64,000 bases of DNA, taken from NCBI GenBank assembly GCA_035621235.1, contig CP141731.1, forward strand, positions 2,356,001 through 2,420,000, in the 5' to 3' direction. How positions within the stretch are numbered: position 1 is the first letter of the stretch; each line of letters opens with the position of its first letter. Both the position numbers and the translations under genes were made by a program. This document shows positions 25,516 through 35,100 of this stretch, one piece after another. This stretch comes from Actinomycetaceae bacterium MB13-C1-2 (lineage in GTDB: Bacteria > Actinomycetota > Actinomycetes > Actinomycetales > Actinomycetaceae). The notes beneath the pieces are model-generated. The model saw only the letters and a program-made list of their open reading frames with translations. It was not told where the DNA came from and did no database searches.

Positions 25516-26952
25516 TCACACGGCGTCGACTACCACTCTTGGAACCGCGATATCCTTAGCGGTCTCGTAGCGTAACGGGACAGTGTGCCAAGCCGCCTCT
25601 AGCTCACCGCCGATATCTCCGGTAGCCAGCACGCGGTGGGGAGAGGACGTGACCACAATGTGAATGCGAACCTTGCCATCTATATCCTCTTCACCGCGGA
25701 CGGCTAACGGGAGAAGATTCGCGGGATTCTGAGTTCCTGGAACCTCGATCGTAGTCTGCAGCCATTCATACTCACCGACGTGAACAGACATCCCTTCCAG
25801 CCCGACGAACATATCTAGTCCGATCCGCAACATGCCGTTATCTTCACGCCAGCACCTGGTCGAGACAAGTTCTCCATCTGGCGCTGCGCGGTATCGTGCG
25901 GAAAAACTCCAGGAGTCCAATGACCCAGCGCGCCGCACTAGTTGTTCCAACTGTTCCGCTGATTCCTGAGCGGGTGCATCCCCCCAGTCGTCAATCAGTT
26001 CCCAAAGGACAGCCATAGTCGCCGCTGTGTTAGTTGTTGCGCCCTGATACGCGACTACAATGTCACGTTCGGGGATGATCAAACTGAACTGGCCATATGC
26101 TCCATCCAAGCGAAAGCCCTCGCGACTGCGCCAAACCTGGTATCCATAGCCAGCACCCCAGTTCTCTTGGGCGGTTCGTCGAATGTATTCATCAAGTGAG
26201 GGGTCAGGCGCTCCGGAATTGTCCGACCAGGGTTTCTGCATCTCCTCGATGTAGGCCGAAGGGACCACGGTGACCTCGCCGTCTTTCCCACCGGCCGCCA
26301 GCATCGCTCCCGTACGAGCCAGATCGCGAACGGTCAAGTGATATCCAGAGGCGCCGAAATCAACGTCTCTGATTCGTCGCATCCACCGATCCCCGATACC
26401 CAGTGGATCTAGAAGACGAGGGCGCAAGTACTCGGTAAGCCGCTGGCCGGTTACAGCTGTTACGACACACGAAAGCACGAAGGTTGCCTGAGAGTTGTAC
26501 GAGAAGTGGGTTCCCGGAGTGTGCTCGGGAGGAGTAGAAAGCAGCGAGTCCTTCTCCCAATCCAACTCGTTGATCGTGGATTCCTCGTGCCCAGTATTCA
26601 TCGTGAGTAGGTGTCGGATGGTGATTCCATGCGGGTTTGGGAGTCCCAGGATCACGCCTGGGTCATCATCAAGAGAAAGGAGCCCTTCGTTCTCGCAGAA
26701 TCCGATTGCCATAGATGTGTAGGTCTTAGATGCGGAGTAGACCAACGCGGCATGCTCCAGCGAGTACGGTTTCCAAACCGCTTCCCACACAATCTCCCCG
26801 CCGCGCATAATGCATACTCCGTGGGGATCGAGGGTCTCACCGAATCGGGCATCAGCTCCTTCCAAGCTGTCAATGAAGCGAAGGAGGGCTTTGCTGGACA
26901 GACCTGCAAGGGCGTGCGCAGAAGAAGAACCGTTGGCGGAAGAATTGTTCAT
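25516..26952 (-). CDS. Serine hydrolase of the beta-lactamase/class C family
   Basis: The 478-residue protein has the SxxK motif as SASK (S73, K76) and a YNS motif in HFSYNSQATF. This fits the esterase/beta-lactamase (serine hydrolase) fold over residues about 25-330. A C-terminal domain of about 130 residues (from SWSFSARYRA) is beta-rich and typical of the 6-aminohexanoate-dimer hydrolase/esterase group. No signal peptide is present, so a cytoplasmic esterase, amidase or lactamase-like role is likely. The substrate is unknown. Confidence 0.85.
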   Translation of the reverse strand: MNNSSANGSSSAHALAGLSSKALLRFIDSLEGADARFGETLDPHGVCIMRGGEIVWEAVWKPYSLEHAALVYSASKTYTSMAIGFCENEGLLSLDDDPGVILGLPNPHGITIRHLLTMNTGHEESTINELDWEKDSLLSTPPEHTPGTHFSYNSQATFVLSCVVTAVTGQRLTEYLRPRLLDPLGIGDRWMRRIRDVDFGASGYHLTVRDLARTGAMLAAGGKDGEVTVVPSAYIEEMQKPWSDNSGAPDPSLDEYIRRTAQENWGAGYGYQVWRSREGFRLDGAYGQFSLIIPERDIVVAYQGATTNTAATMAVLWELIDDWGDAPAQESAEQLEQLVRRAGSLDSWSFSARYRAAPDGELVSTRCWREDNGMLRIGLDMFVGLEGMSVHVGEYEWLQTTIEVPGTQNPANLLPLAVRGEEDIDGKVRIHIVVTSSPHRVLATGDIGGELEAAWHTVPLRYETAKDIAVPRVVVDAV

Positions 26953-27355
26953 GACCTAAGCCTATGCACCAATGAAGGCTTGCTAGTGGGATCGAGCTAG
27001 ACAACATCATCCGACGTCGGCCAAGGTCGACGAGGATCCCGACCGGCTCTCTGGTCGGGCCTCCTGAAATGTATTCTGCTCAATAGGTGGCCAATAAGGG
27101 GCGCGTTTGCACCGGAGAGGACTAGTCGAGATCGGCTCACCAGAGCCGAACTCTTAGTGGCCCCCGTCACACCCAAACCTGGGAGCTTCCAACGCGAATA
27201 GATGACAGGACCTAATGATGGGCCTGTGTCTGCAATCGATTCCACGTAATTGGGTATTTATTGCTCATTTTGTTTACTTTGTAATGAGTAATCGATTACA
27301 GTAATCGCGAACCTATTGGTTCTTAAGTGAAACTCGACGAGGAGCAAAACACTCG
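26953..27355. promoter_or_regulatory. Divergent intergenic region with a palindrome before the DUF4185 gene
   Basis: This gap of about 400 bases carries promoters for the serine hydrolase (minus) and the DUF4185 gene (plus). A perfect 12-bp palindrome, GTAATCGATTAC, lies at 27288-27299, flanked by further GTAAT half-sites (27281 and 27301). This suggests an operator. A 7-bp hairpin (CCCGACC/GGTCGGG, 27038-27059) is also present. The segment 27240-27300 is notably AT-rich, as expected of a promoter. I see no gene here. Confidence 0.5.
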
Positions 27356-29635
27356 ATGTTCCATCACACGAAACCTAAAATTCACAAACAAGGGCGAAAA
27401 CTGGCAGGCCTCTCAGCCGCAGTTCTTGGTGCGGCAACCCTTACGTTGGCCGTTCCATCGGCTGCCGTTGCCGAACCAACCCCAGATTCACCGTGGCCAG
27501 ACGACTACGAGCACCCAAGTTCAGTTCGCTTGGTCAGCCAACTAACAGGAGCCAAGGGACTGACTAACACTCTCGCCGACTGGGCTGTTGGCGGAACAGA
27601 CCTCGGTTTGATGTGGGATAACGGCGCGGGAGAAATCCTCTTCGCAATCGGCGATACTTTCGGACAATGGAGCGGGGGCGGAGGCGGAGGCGGAGATTGG
27701 CGCTCCAATGCCCTGCTCCGGTCCAGCAACTCCGACTGGAACACAAAAGGAATGACCTTTGATTCAGCCGCGAGCGATGTTGCGGGACGAGCTAAAGAGA
27801 TCATCCCGTCGCAGAAGATCCCGGGTGTTGAGCACACCACGATTCCGACAGGCGGAATTGCAGTGGATGGCAGACAGTACCTCTCGTTCATGTCGGTCAA
27901 CCACTGGGGTGATCCCGGAGAGTGGTTTACGAACTTCTCACGCATCGCCTATTCCGATGACAACGGTCAGACCTGGAACTCGACCGACGGACCCCAATGG
28001 GACAATGACGATGCCTGGAGCAACAAGTTCCAAATGGTTGCATTTGCTCACGGTCAGGGCGATGGCTACGTCTATATGTTCGGTACTCAGAACGGACGTT
28101 TCGGCCCTCTGCATCTTGCCCGTGTCTCAGAGGATCAGATTCTCGATAAAGATGCCTACACCTACTGGGACGGCGCAAACTGGGCCGTCGAAGACACCGC
28201 CGCGACCGAAATAGTCCCCGCGACCGTCACCGAGCTATCGGTCCAATACAACGAGTATCTGGGCAAGTGGATGATGATGTATATGACGGACTCGGCGGAC
28301 ATGGACGCCCTCGAAATCGTCTTCCGCACAGCTGACAGTCCCGAGGGACCGTGGTCTGAACCGACCGCAGTCGCCACATCATTGGACCTGCCAGGAATGT
28401 ACTCTCCCTACTTACATCCCTGGAATGAAGGTCCCGAAGTACACTTCACGCTCTCGCTGTGGGGGCCATACAACGTCTTCCAGTACGCCTTCACAGTGGA
28501 TCCCGAAGGCAATGTAATCAATCCGAATCTGCTGCAGGACCCCTCTTTCTCCCGGTCAGCTCCAGGAGCAATGAGTGAAGCATGGGCATGCAACGGCAAC
28601 TGCGGAATCGACCACAACACATCGTGGGCATACGGCAGTGAAAAGCAGGCTTATCTGCGCAACAACTCGGGCTGGATTGATCTCTATCAACCAGTAACCG
28701 TTGAGCCTCACACTCGGTACCTGCTAACCGCGTTTGTTGTCACTGGCCCGGCCAACCACCCTGAGACCGTGACCGGTGAAGTCGGGGTTAGAGGAACTGG
28801 TCCAGGGGCGAGCGTCCTTGCGAAAACGGAGTTCCAAAACCTGCCGACCTACACCAGACAGCAGGTCGAGTTTGACTCGGGTGATCAGACAAACCTAGAG
28901 GTATATGCGGGAACCAACCTGGATCGCGACCGTTGGGTGCAAAGTAGCAGCTACTCACTGGTGAAAATCGGTGAGGGCGAACAGCCACCTGTGCCCGCGG
29001 TGATCGATCAGGTTGAGACACCGACTCTTGTCGAAGCTACCGAGTGCGGCATTGAAGCCACAGTGACTGTTCCGGCGAATCAGGAAACTCATCGCTACGA
29101 GCAGGCTCGAGAAGGAACAATAGTCACCGTCACTGCTCTAGCGGAGGATGGATACGTGTTCGCCGACGGACTCACCACACAGTGGCCAATGGACGTCGCC
29201 GCGACTACCTGTCCCCCGACACCCGAGGAGTTTGCTGGAACCCTGAACGTTTCCGCCACCAAGGCTACGGCTGGTGACAAGATCACGGTCTCTGGAACAA
29301 AGTGGAGTCCTGCTTCAGACGTGAAGTTCGAGTTACATTCGAAGGTCGTGTCATTGGGAGCGACAGCGGTAGAGGCCGATGGTTCATTCACGACCCAGAT
29401 AACCGTGCCGCAGACGGTAACGGCTGGTGTCCACGAGCTCAAGGCGATTCAGGGCGAGAACGTTGTTAGCGTGAGCCTTGAGGTTACTTCCGCTACGACC
29501 GACCCGGTTGATGGTGGGAAGGGCAACACGGACGGCGCCCTTCCAAACACCGGGGCGACAGTTGCTGCTGTATCCGTGCTCGCGCTGGCACTACTTGGTA
29601 CCGGCGCGCTACTTAGGCTCCGTGTGCGTAGGTAG
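27356..29635 (+). CDS. Sortase-anchored DUF4185 protein (GH183-like, possible endo-D-arabinanase)
   Basis: The 759-residue precursor has a long signal peptide cleaved after about residue 39 (SAAVA). A DUF4185 domain follows at about 55-385 (GGTDLGLMWDNGAGEILFAIGDTFG and repeated five-bladed-propeller-like motifs). Then come a galactose-binding-like module (about 395-540), two Ig-like segments, and the sorting signal LPNTG at 729-733 with a membrane helix and an RLRVRR tail. DUF4185 includes the family named GH183, some members of which cut D-arabinan of mycobacterial arabinogalactan. The substrate here is not known. GAGGAG lies 9 bases before ATG. A poly-Gly stretch occurs near residue 110. 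Confidence 0.8.
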   Translation: MFHHTKPKIHKQGRKLAGLSAAVLGAATLTLAVPSAAVAEPTPDSPWPDDYEHPSSVRLVSQLTGAKGLTNTLADWAVGGTDLGLMWDNGAGEILFAIGDTFGQWSGGGGGGGDWRSNALLRSSNSDWNTKGMTFDSAASDVAGRAKEIIPSQKIPGVEHTTIPTGGIAVDGRQYLSFMSVNHWGDPGEWFTNFSRIAYSDDNGQTWNSTDGPQWDNDDAWSNKFQMVAFAHGQGDGYVYMFGTQNGRFGPLHLARVSEDQILDKDAYTYWDGANWAVEDTAATEIVPATVTELSVQYNEYLGKWMMMYMTDSADMDALEIVFRTADSPEGPWSEPTAVATSLDLPGMYSPYLHPWNEGPEVHFTLSLWGPYNVFQYAFTVDPEGNVINPNLLQDPSFSRSAPGAMSEAWACNGNCGIDHNTSWAYGSEKQAYLRNNSGWIDLYQPVTVEPHTRYLLTAFVVTGPANHPETVTGEVGVRGTGPGASVLAKTEFQNLPTYTRQQVEFDSGDQTNLEVYAGTNLDRDRWVQSSSYSLVKIGEGEQPPVPAVIDQVETPTLVEATECGIEATVTVPANQETHRYEQAREGTIVTVTALAEDGYVFADGLTTQWPMDVAATTCPPTPEEFAGTLNVSATKATAGDKITVSGTKWSPASDVKFELHSKVVSLGATAVEADGSFTTQITVPQTVTAGVHELKAIQGENVVSVSLEVTSATTDPVDGGKGNTDGALPNTGATVAAVSVLALALLGTGALLRLRVRR

Positions 29636-29681
29636 ACGCCTTTGTAGCGACCAGGGTCGCCACCAAAATGCGAGTCAATAA

Positions 29682-29715
29682 AACCGGAGGTCTGGCTTCT
29701 GTCAGACCTCCGGTT
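29682..29715 (+). terminator. Intrinsic terminator after the DUF4185 gene
   Basis: A perfect 13-bp stem (AACCGGAGGTCTG at 29682-29694 with 29703-29715) and an 8-base loop are followed by a weakly T-rich AGTAATT. It lies about 45 bases after the stop codon. Confidence 0.75.
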
Positions 29716-29858
29716 AGTAATTCCCCAGCGCTAATGCCTGCCCCAGAGTGGTCCGGTATATGTTGATGCCACCCACCGCGCTAAGGTCGGGTTAACCCCC
29801 AGCGAGGACGGGCGTTGCCTGGCTACCGGCGAATTCGGGGGAAAACGAAACTGGGGTC

Positions 29859-31269
29859 ATGCCGAGAACAGCTTCAATAACCACGCAACCGAACAACCTA
29901 ACCTCGCCGGCAACTAAACCGCCGCAACGCGATCTCTGGCCAACGTACGGGATCCTGTGGAGGTGGACGCCAGGAAGCCTCCTCTTCACAGTCGCCGGTT
30001 TTGCCCTCTCTTTGGCGAGCTTCATCGTCCTCGTAACCCTCTTGTCGACGGGAATCGCAACACTGATCATCTGGATCGGCGTCCCGCTGATCGTCGGCGC
30101 GTTGTTCGCCGCGCGCGGCTTCGCAACTGCGCACTGCTACCTACTTCGCCTGACTGGGCTGCCGCAGATCAGCGCGCCAGATTGGAACCGCGGTAGTCCT
30201 GCGGCTCCCACCTGGTGGGGTCGGCTGATCCGTGCGCTACGGGGTGGTCACTACTGGATGGCGCTGTTGCACGGCCTGATGGTCAGCCCAATCATCACTC
30301 TGGCCTCGTTCATCATCGGGGTCCTCTGGGCCAGTGTCGCCATTTTTGGTTCTCTGGAATGGCTATTGCGATTGATCAATCCAAGCATCGTTAGTGACAT
30401 TTGGGGTCGCCATATTTCCGATGCGATGCCGTGGCTTTTCGGTAGCTTGCCACCCTGGGTTATTGAGGACGTCCTATACCTGGTAATCGGGGCCATATTT
30501 CTCGCTGTAGCACCTTGGGTTTTTCGTGGTCTTTCCTGGGTGAACTGGATTGTGGCCAAGGCAATGCTTGGGCACTGGCCCAGTGATGACCTAGCCGCCG
30601 AAGCCCGCGCCGAACAGCTTGCAAGAACCGCTGCGGTACGGGCGGAAAACGATTCTTTGCGGCGTCTGGAGCGGGATATTCATGACGGCCCCCAGCAGCA
30701 ACTCTTGCGCGTCCAACTTGATCTGGCCACTCTCGTCCGGCGCGTAGAAGCCGGGGACATCGAGGCGGTATCCACGTTAGCGGTCGAAGCTCAAAGTCAT
30801 GCCAAAGCAGCACTCGACGAACTGCGCGCCCTTTCTGCGGGTGTGGCGCCTCCATTAACTCCAGGACCGAGGCCTAGGCGCCGCAATCGAAGCCTTGGCC
30901 GCGAACACACCCCTACTTGTGACCACTGAAGTCGCACCCGACCTTGACACGGAAGTGACATCCGAGGTCGCCCGAGCCCTCTATTTCTCGATTGCCGAGC
31001 TGTTGACGAATACGACGAAACATGCGAGGGCCGAATCGGTGTCTATCCAGGTCACGGTGGTACCGACTGCCAAGGACGGAGCGATCATCAGGATTCGCAC
31101 CACCGATGACGGCCGAGGAGGGGCACGCCCAAGAGTTGGACACGGCCTGGCTGGGCTCCACGACCGGATCACCGGCCTTCGTGGAACGCTGAGAATCAAT
31201 AGTCCGCAGGGAGGACCGACCGTGGTAGACATCGAAGTTCCCGCCGGGTCGGGAAATTCCGTCGACTAG
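29859..31269 (+). pseudogene. NarL-class sensor histidine kinase, split by a frameshift
   Basis: The first frame (29859-30929) gives five or six membrane helices and a HisKA_3 dimerisation domain with the phospho-acceptor H275 in ERDIHDGPQQQ. After LSAGVAPPL the frame is lost. The neighbouring frame continues the family sequence as LQDRGLGAAIEALAANTPLL and then the HATPase_c domain (LYFSIAELLTNTTKHA, DDGRGG, GLAGLHDRI) to 31269. One extra base near 30861 (TTAACTCC) explains the split. Unless this is a sequencing error, the kinase lacks its ATP-binding domain while its response regulator partner is intact. The original product would be about 469 residues. Confidence 0.8.
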
Positions 31270-31278
31270 AATCACGCT

Positions 31279-31935
31279 GTGTCTGATAAGTTGCTGCGCG
31301 TCGCCCTCGTCGAAGACTCTGTGTTGCTTCGCGAGGGTTTGGTGCGCTTAATCGCTGAGGCCGGATTCGAGGTCGCCGCCTCAGGGGGAGATGCCAACAA
31401 CTTGTTCGACCGAGTATCTCAGGTGGGGCCGGACGTGGTCGTTCTGGACGTGCGTCTCCCGCCCACCTTTCGAGATGAGGGCGTTCGTGCCGCCCTCCAA
31501 CTGCGTGAAACCTTTCCCGACCTTGGCATCCTCGTTCTCAGCCAGTATGTTGAGGGCGTTTATGCGCGGGAGCTACTGGCAGACGGCGGGAGTGGGATGG
31601 GGTACCTGCTGAAGGACCGCGTCGTGGCGCTTGAGGAATTCACCGAAGCGGTCCGCAGGGTTCACCGCAAAGGAACGGTCCTCGACCCGGAAGTGGTGGC
31701 CACACTGCTGGCCTCCAATCGGGACCCGCTGGCGACCCTTACACCTCGCGAGAGGGACGTCCTTGAGCAGATGGCCCAAGGGGGTTCGAATACCCGAATC
31801 GCCGATAACCTAGGCATCTCCTTGGGAACGGTAGAAAAGAATATCTCCGCAGTCTTCTCCAAACTTGGTTTGGAGGATTCTCCCGAGCACAACCGGAGGG
31901 TGCAGGCGGTCTTGGCGTTCGTGGGCGCCCAGTAG
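31279..31935 (+). CDS. NarL/LuxR-family response regulator
   Basis: The 218-residue protein has a receiver domain with phosphorylation site D57 (VVVLDVRLPP) and a C-terminal LuxR HTH (LTPRERDVLEQMAQGGSN, GISLGTVEKNISAVFSKL). It starts with GTG 9 bases after the histidine kinase stop, so the two form one operon. It is the cognate regulator of the kinase upstream, which may be broken. The target genes are unknown; the two LPXTG genes on either side are possible targets. Confidence 0.93.
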   Translation: MSDKLLRVALVEDSVLLREGLVRLIAEAGFEVAASGGDANNLFDRVSQVGPDVVVLDVRLPPTFRDEGVRAALQLRETFPDLGILVLSQYVEGVYARELLADGGSGMGYLLKDRVVALEEFTEAVRRVHRKGTVLDPEVVATLLASNRDPLATLTPRERDVLEQMAQGGSNTRIADNLGISLGTVEKNISAVFSKLGLEDSPEHNRRVQAVLAFVGAQ

Positions 31936-32058
31936 AGCGCGGCGACAATCGATCCTGGCGCGTCCTCATTCCCGCACATGGGAGTCTCATTGTGCCCGGC
32001 GATACGCGTATTCTTCGCAGACACCGACGGCACCCTGGCGTTTCACATGTTTGACGCA

Positions 32059-32133
32059 AAGGTGCGCGGCCCCTTTATTCGGAGCCGCGCACCTTGCGCT
32101 ACTTATCCTTCAAGATCTGGCTATCAGATCTTG
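32059..32133. terminator. Two hairpins between convergent response regulator and subtilase genes
   Basis: A 12-bp stem (AAGGTGCGCGGC at 32059-32070 with 32084-32095) and a second, perfect 9-bp stem (CAAGATCTG at 32111-32119 with 32125-32133) lie immediately after the end of the subtilase gene. They probably terminate transcription from both sides. No strong T-run is present on either strand. Confidence 0.65.
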
Positions 32134-32135
32134 TC

Positions 32136-35100
32136 TCAGAGGGAGACCGTGTTTCCGGCCTTCCCACCGCGCCTGCGCACCACGTACAGCGATCCGGCAC
32201 CGAGGGCGATAAGTGTCACCGCACCTGCGACCAACGCACCGATGCCGTTCGCACCTGTGCTGGGCAGATTGTCGTTGCCACCACCAACTCCGTCCTTGCC
32301 GTTATCGGTACCGTCACCTCCAGACACGCCAGGAACCTCCGGGTACACAATCCGGTACGCGCCGGGGGTGCTTCCGTCGAAGACCAAGCTGCTGCCTTGA
32401 ACCTCGTAGGCGATCTCAGTTTCGAGAAGAACCCGGGTATTCGTATCCGATTCATCGGCAATTCTGAGTACCTTTACTCCGGCAGTCTTCGGGACCTGAA
32501 CCTGGAACGTGCCGCCAAGGGAGTCCCCTCCATGTGTCACCCTGACCTCCTCAACGTACTCAGACACAGCGGTCCAAGTCGCACTGAGGGAATCGGTCGG
32601 TGCGAAACGAGCTGTTACAGAGACCCGACCATCGGTGAGCGTAGACAGACCACGAACGACCGTCACAACCACATCGCGCTGTGCAACTGGCACATTGGAA
32701 TCACCGAACGCCTGGATGCGAACCGCGTTGTCACCGATAACCAAGTTATCGAGGTCCGCAACCAACGAGTATCCGTCAGCGACACTCCAATGATCGGAGA
32801 CCAGCACCTGTTGCCCCTCCTCTACCTCAATTTGGTCGGGGCCGTCGATAGTCACTGAAGTCTGCTCAGAGACGTAGAACGACACATTCTGCTCAGTGGC
32901 ATTGCCGGCCGCATCAGTTGCACGCAGCACAAGTAGGTAGTCGCCAGCGCCAAGTGCGAACGGATCAAAGGAGGCGCCGAAGGTGACACCGTCATCGTCG
33001 CTGTTGTACGTCCGATCGAACTGCACATCCGCAGGCTCACCTGTGGCCTGATCAATCACGACTGCAGCCAGATCGGTGAGGTTCGCATCCGTCGCAGTTG
33101 TCTGAACGGTTCGGCTAGCCGTGACCAGGTCATTATCGGCCAGGCCCGTCACAGTCAAGACCGGATCTAGGTCGTCCAGAACCACTGGAACCCGCAACTC
33201 GGCCTCGCGCGAAATGGCATCAAGAACGTTTACGGTGACAATGTCTCCCGCATCCAACTGAGTGACGTACTCAAATTGCTGGCGTGTTAGCTCCTCACCG
33301 GGCGCCGTAATGTCCTGGTACGAGGACACGAGGTCACCGTTAATCCACAGTGTGTGACCGAAGGTTTCATCTACAATCTCCCCTATGAAGGACACTTCAT
33401 TGTCCGCAGCTTGCGGCACGAAGATCTGACCGTCCCGGAAAGTCGGAGTATCGAACGTCAGCTCAGGCAGAGATGGTGAGTACAGCAACCTGAGCGACGT
33501 GTCGTTCACGAGTTCACCTTGCGGTGTTTCCATGTAAACATTCACACTGGTCACACCCGGTTGCAGAACAACCTCATGCGAGAACGTGAGGTCAGAACCG
33601 ACCTCCACGTCCTGCCCGTCGATCCTGAACACCCCTGGGGCAACCACATTGAATACACCGCTGATCGTGAAGGTTGCCGAACCATCCTCGTTTGGAACCA
33701 AAGCAGGATCCTGGTCGCTCACAAAATGAATTCCGCCAGCGAAGTCGACGTTTGCCCTCTTCAGCATATGGGTCCAAGTGGCGTCAGGATTGCGTCCTTC
33801 AACCTGGACATAGCCCGCAACAGCAGTCACTCCGTTGTCGACATACCAGAGAACCATAGACGGTGCCTCGCCGGTCATCCAGTCCTCGTCAGGTACGTCT
33901 ACAGAGAAGCAGCCATCGGGACCAGGATAGGCGTCCCAGCCGGCAATCCAGACGATAAGGTCCTCCGGGTTGACCATCTCATCAGCTACGCAACCCGTTG
34001 CGTGCAGCACGTCCATTTCCTCGCCAGTTCCCCAGAGATCGGCGCGCGCCGGGACTACTCGCACATCCGAAATCGTTGGGAGACCCGGATGGTAAAAGAC
34101 ATCGACCTCATCTTCAAAACGAGCAGTTCCAGCCCCGTCTAGCCCTCGGATTGGGAGGAGTTGGTGACCGACTTCTGTCGGAACCCACACGGTGGTGACA
34201 CCCTCTGGTGCGGTTGGGACAGATATATCTCCAACTGAGATGGTCTCGATCCCGTGACCCGTGGTGAATACCAGTGGAACCTGACCGTCTTTCAGCAAGA
34301 AGTCACCCAAGTAGATCGAGTAGGTCCCTTCGGCAAACCCCATGTCGAAATCACCACGGTTGTTCCATAGGACACCGTAGTCATCGAAGAAGTACGTCAG
34401 GGGCGCAGACTCGTTACCTGCGTAGTCCTGTGCACGAACGACAGCCCACTTCGCGGACTCTACGTCGCCGAACTCAACCTCGAACACCGCTTCAGTTTCG
34501 CTTGCCGATACGATCCGGCTCGGCATCACGTAACCACCAGCGGTATTCACAGATAGGCCCGTGATTTCGCCCCACTGCTCCACCGCCACGGGACCCGAAA
34601 GAGCGTCAGTTACCTTGACCTGTACCTTCGTGCCAGAACCGGACGGCTCAGTTCCGATCACCTCAACGGTTGGAGCATCGACATCCAGCTTGAATGGGAA
34701 GTCCAGCACCTGCATCTCTTTGCCGTCATTGACTTTGCCTTTGATCCGCATGGAGTAGGAACCGGACTCAGCGGGTTTCCAGTCACCCGCCGACTTGTCA
34801 TAGCGCAGTCCATCGAAACCCCAGTCGGCGATGTTAAACGGAGAAATCATCCCGTCATATATACGCGAAATTAGGGGTGCGGGCACTTCCCGGTCGTAAC
34901 CGAGCTTCTGAATCACGTTGCTATCCGCATCGAGAAGTTCATACTGGATTTCGGTAGCGTTTCGCAATGTGAACAATGCGGGAACCAGTGCCTGAGGTGT
35001 CCCTGCAGCGTTGGAAGTGAACCAAGTATCGGGGTCATACGTGTAAACGTCGTAGCCGTCACTGACGCCGAGCTGAGTCTTGATCCAGGGTTGATCGAAC

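Noticed and set aside
27240-27300. Riboswitch before the DUF4185 gene
   Set aside because: The AT-rich block is better explained as a promoter with an operator palindrome; no conserved aptamer pattern was recognisable.
33519-34564. Plus-strand ORFs of up to 207 residues opposite the subtilase
   Set aside because: Composition follows the antisense of repeated Ig-like domains; no start signals.
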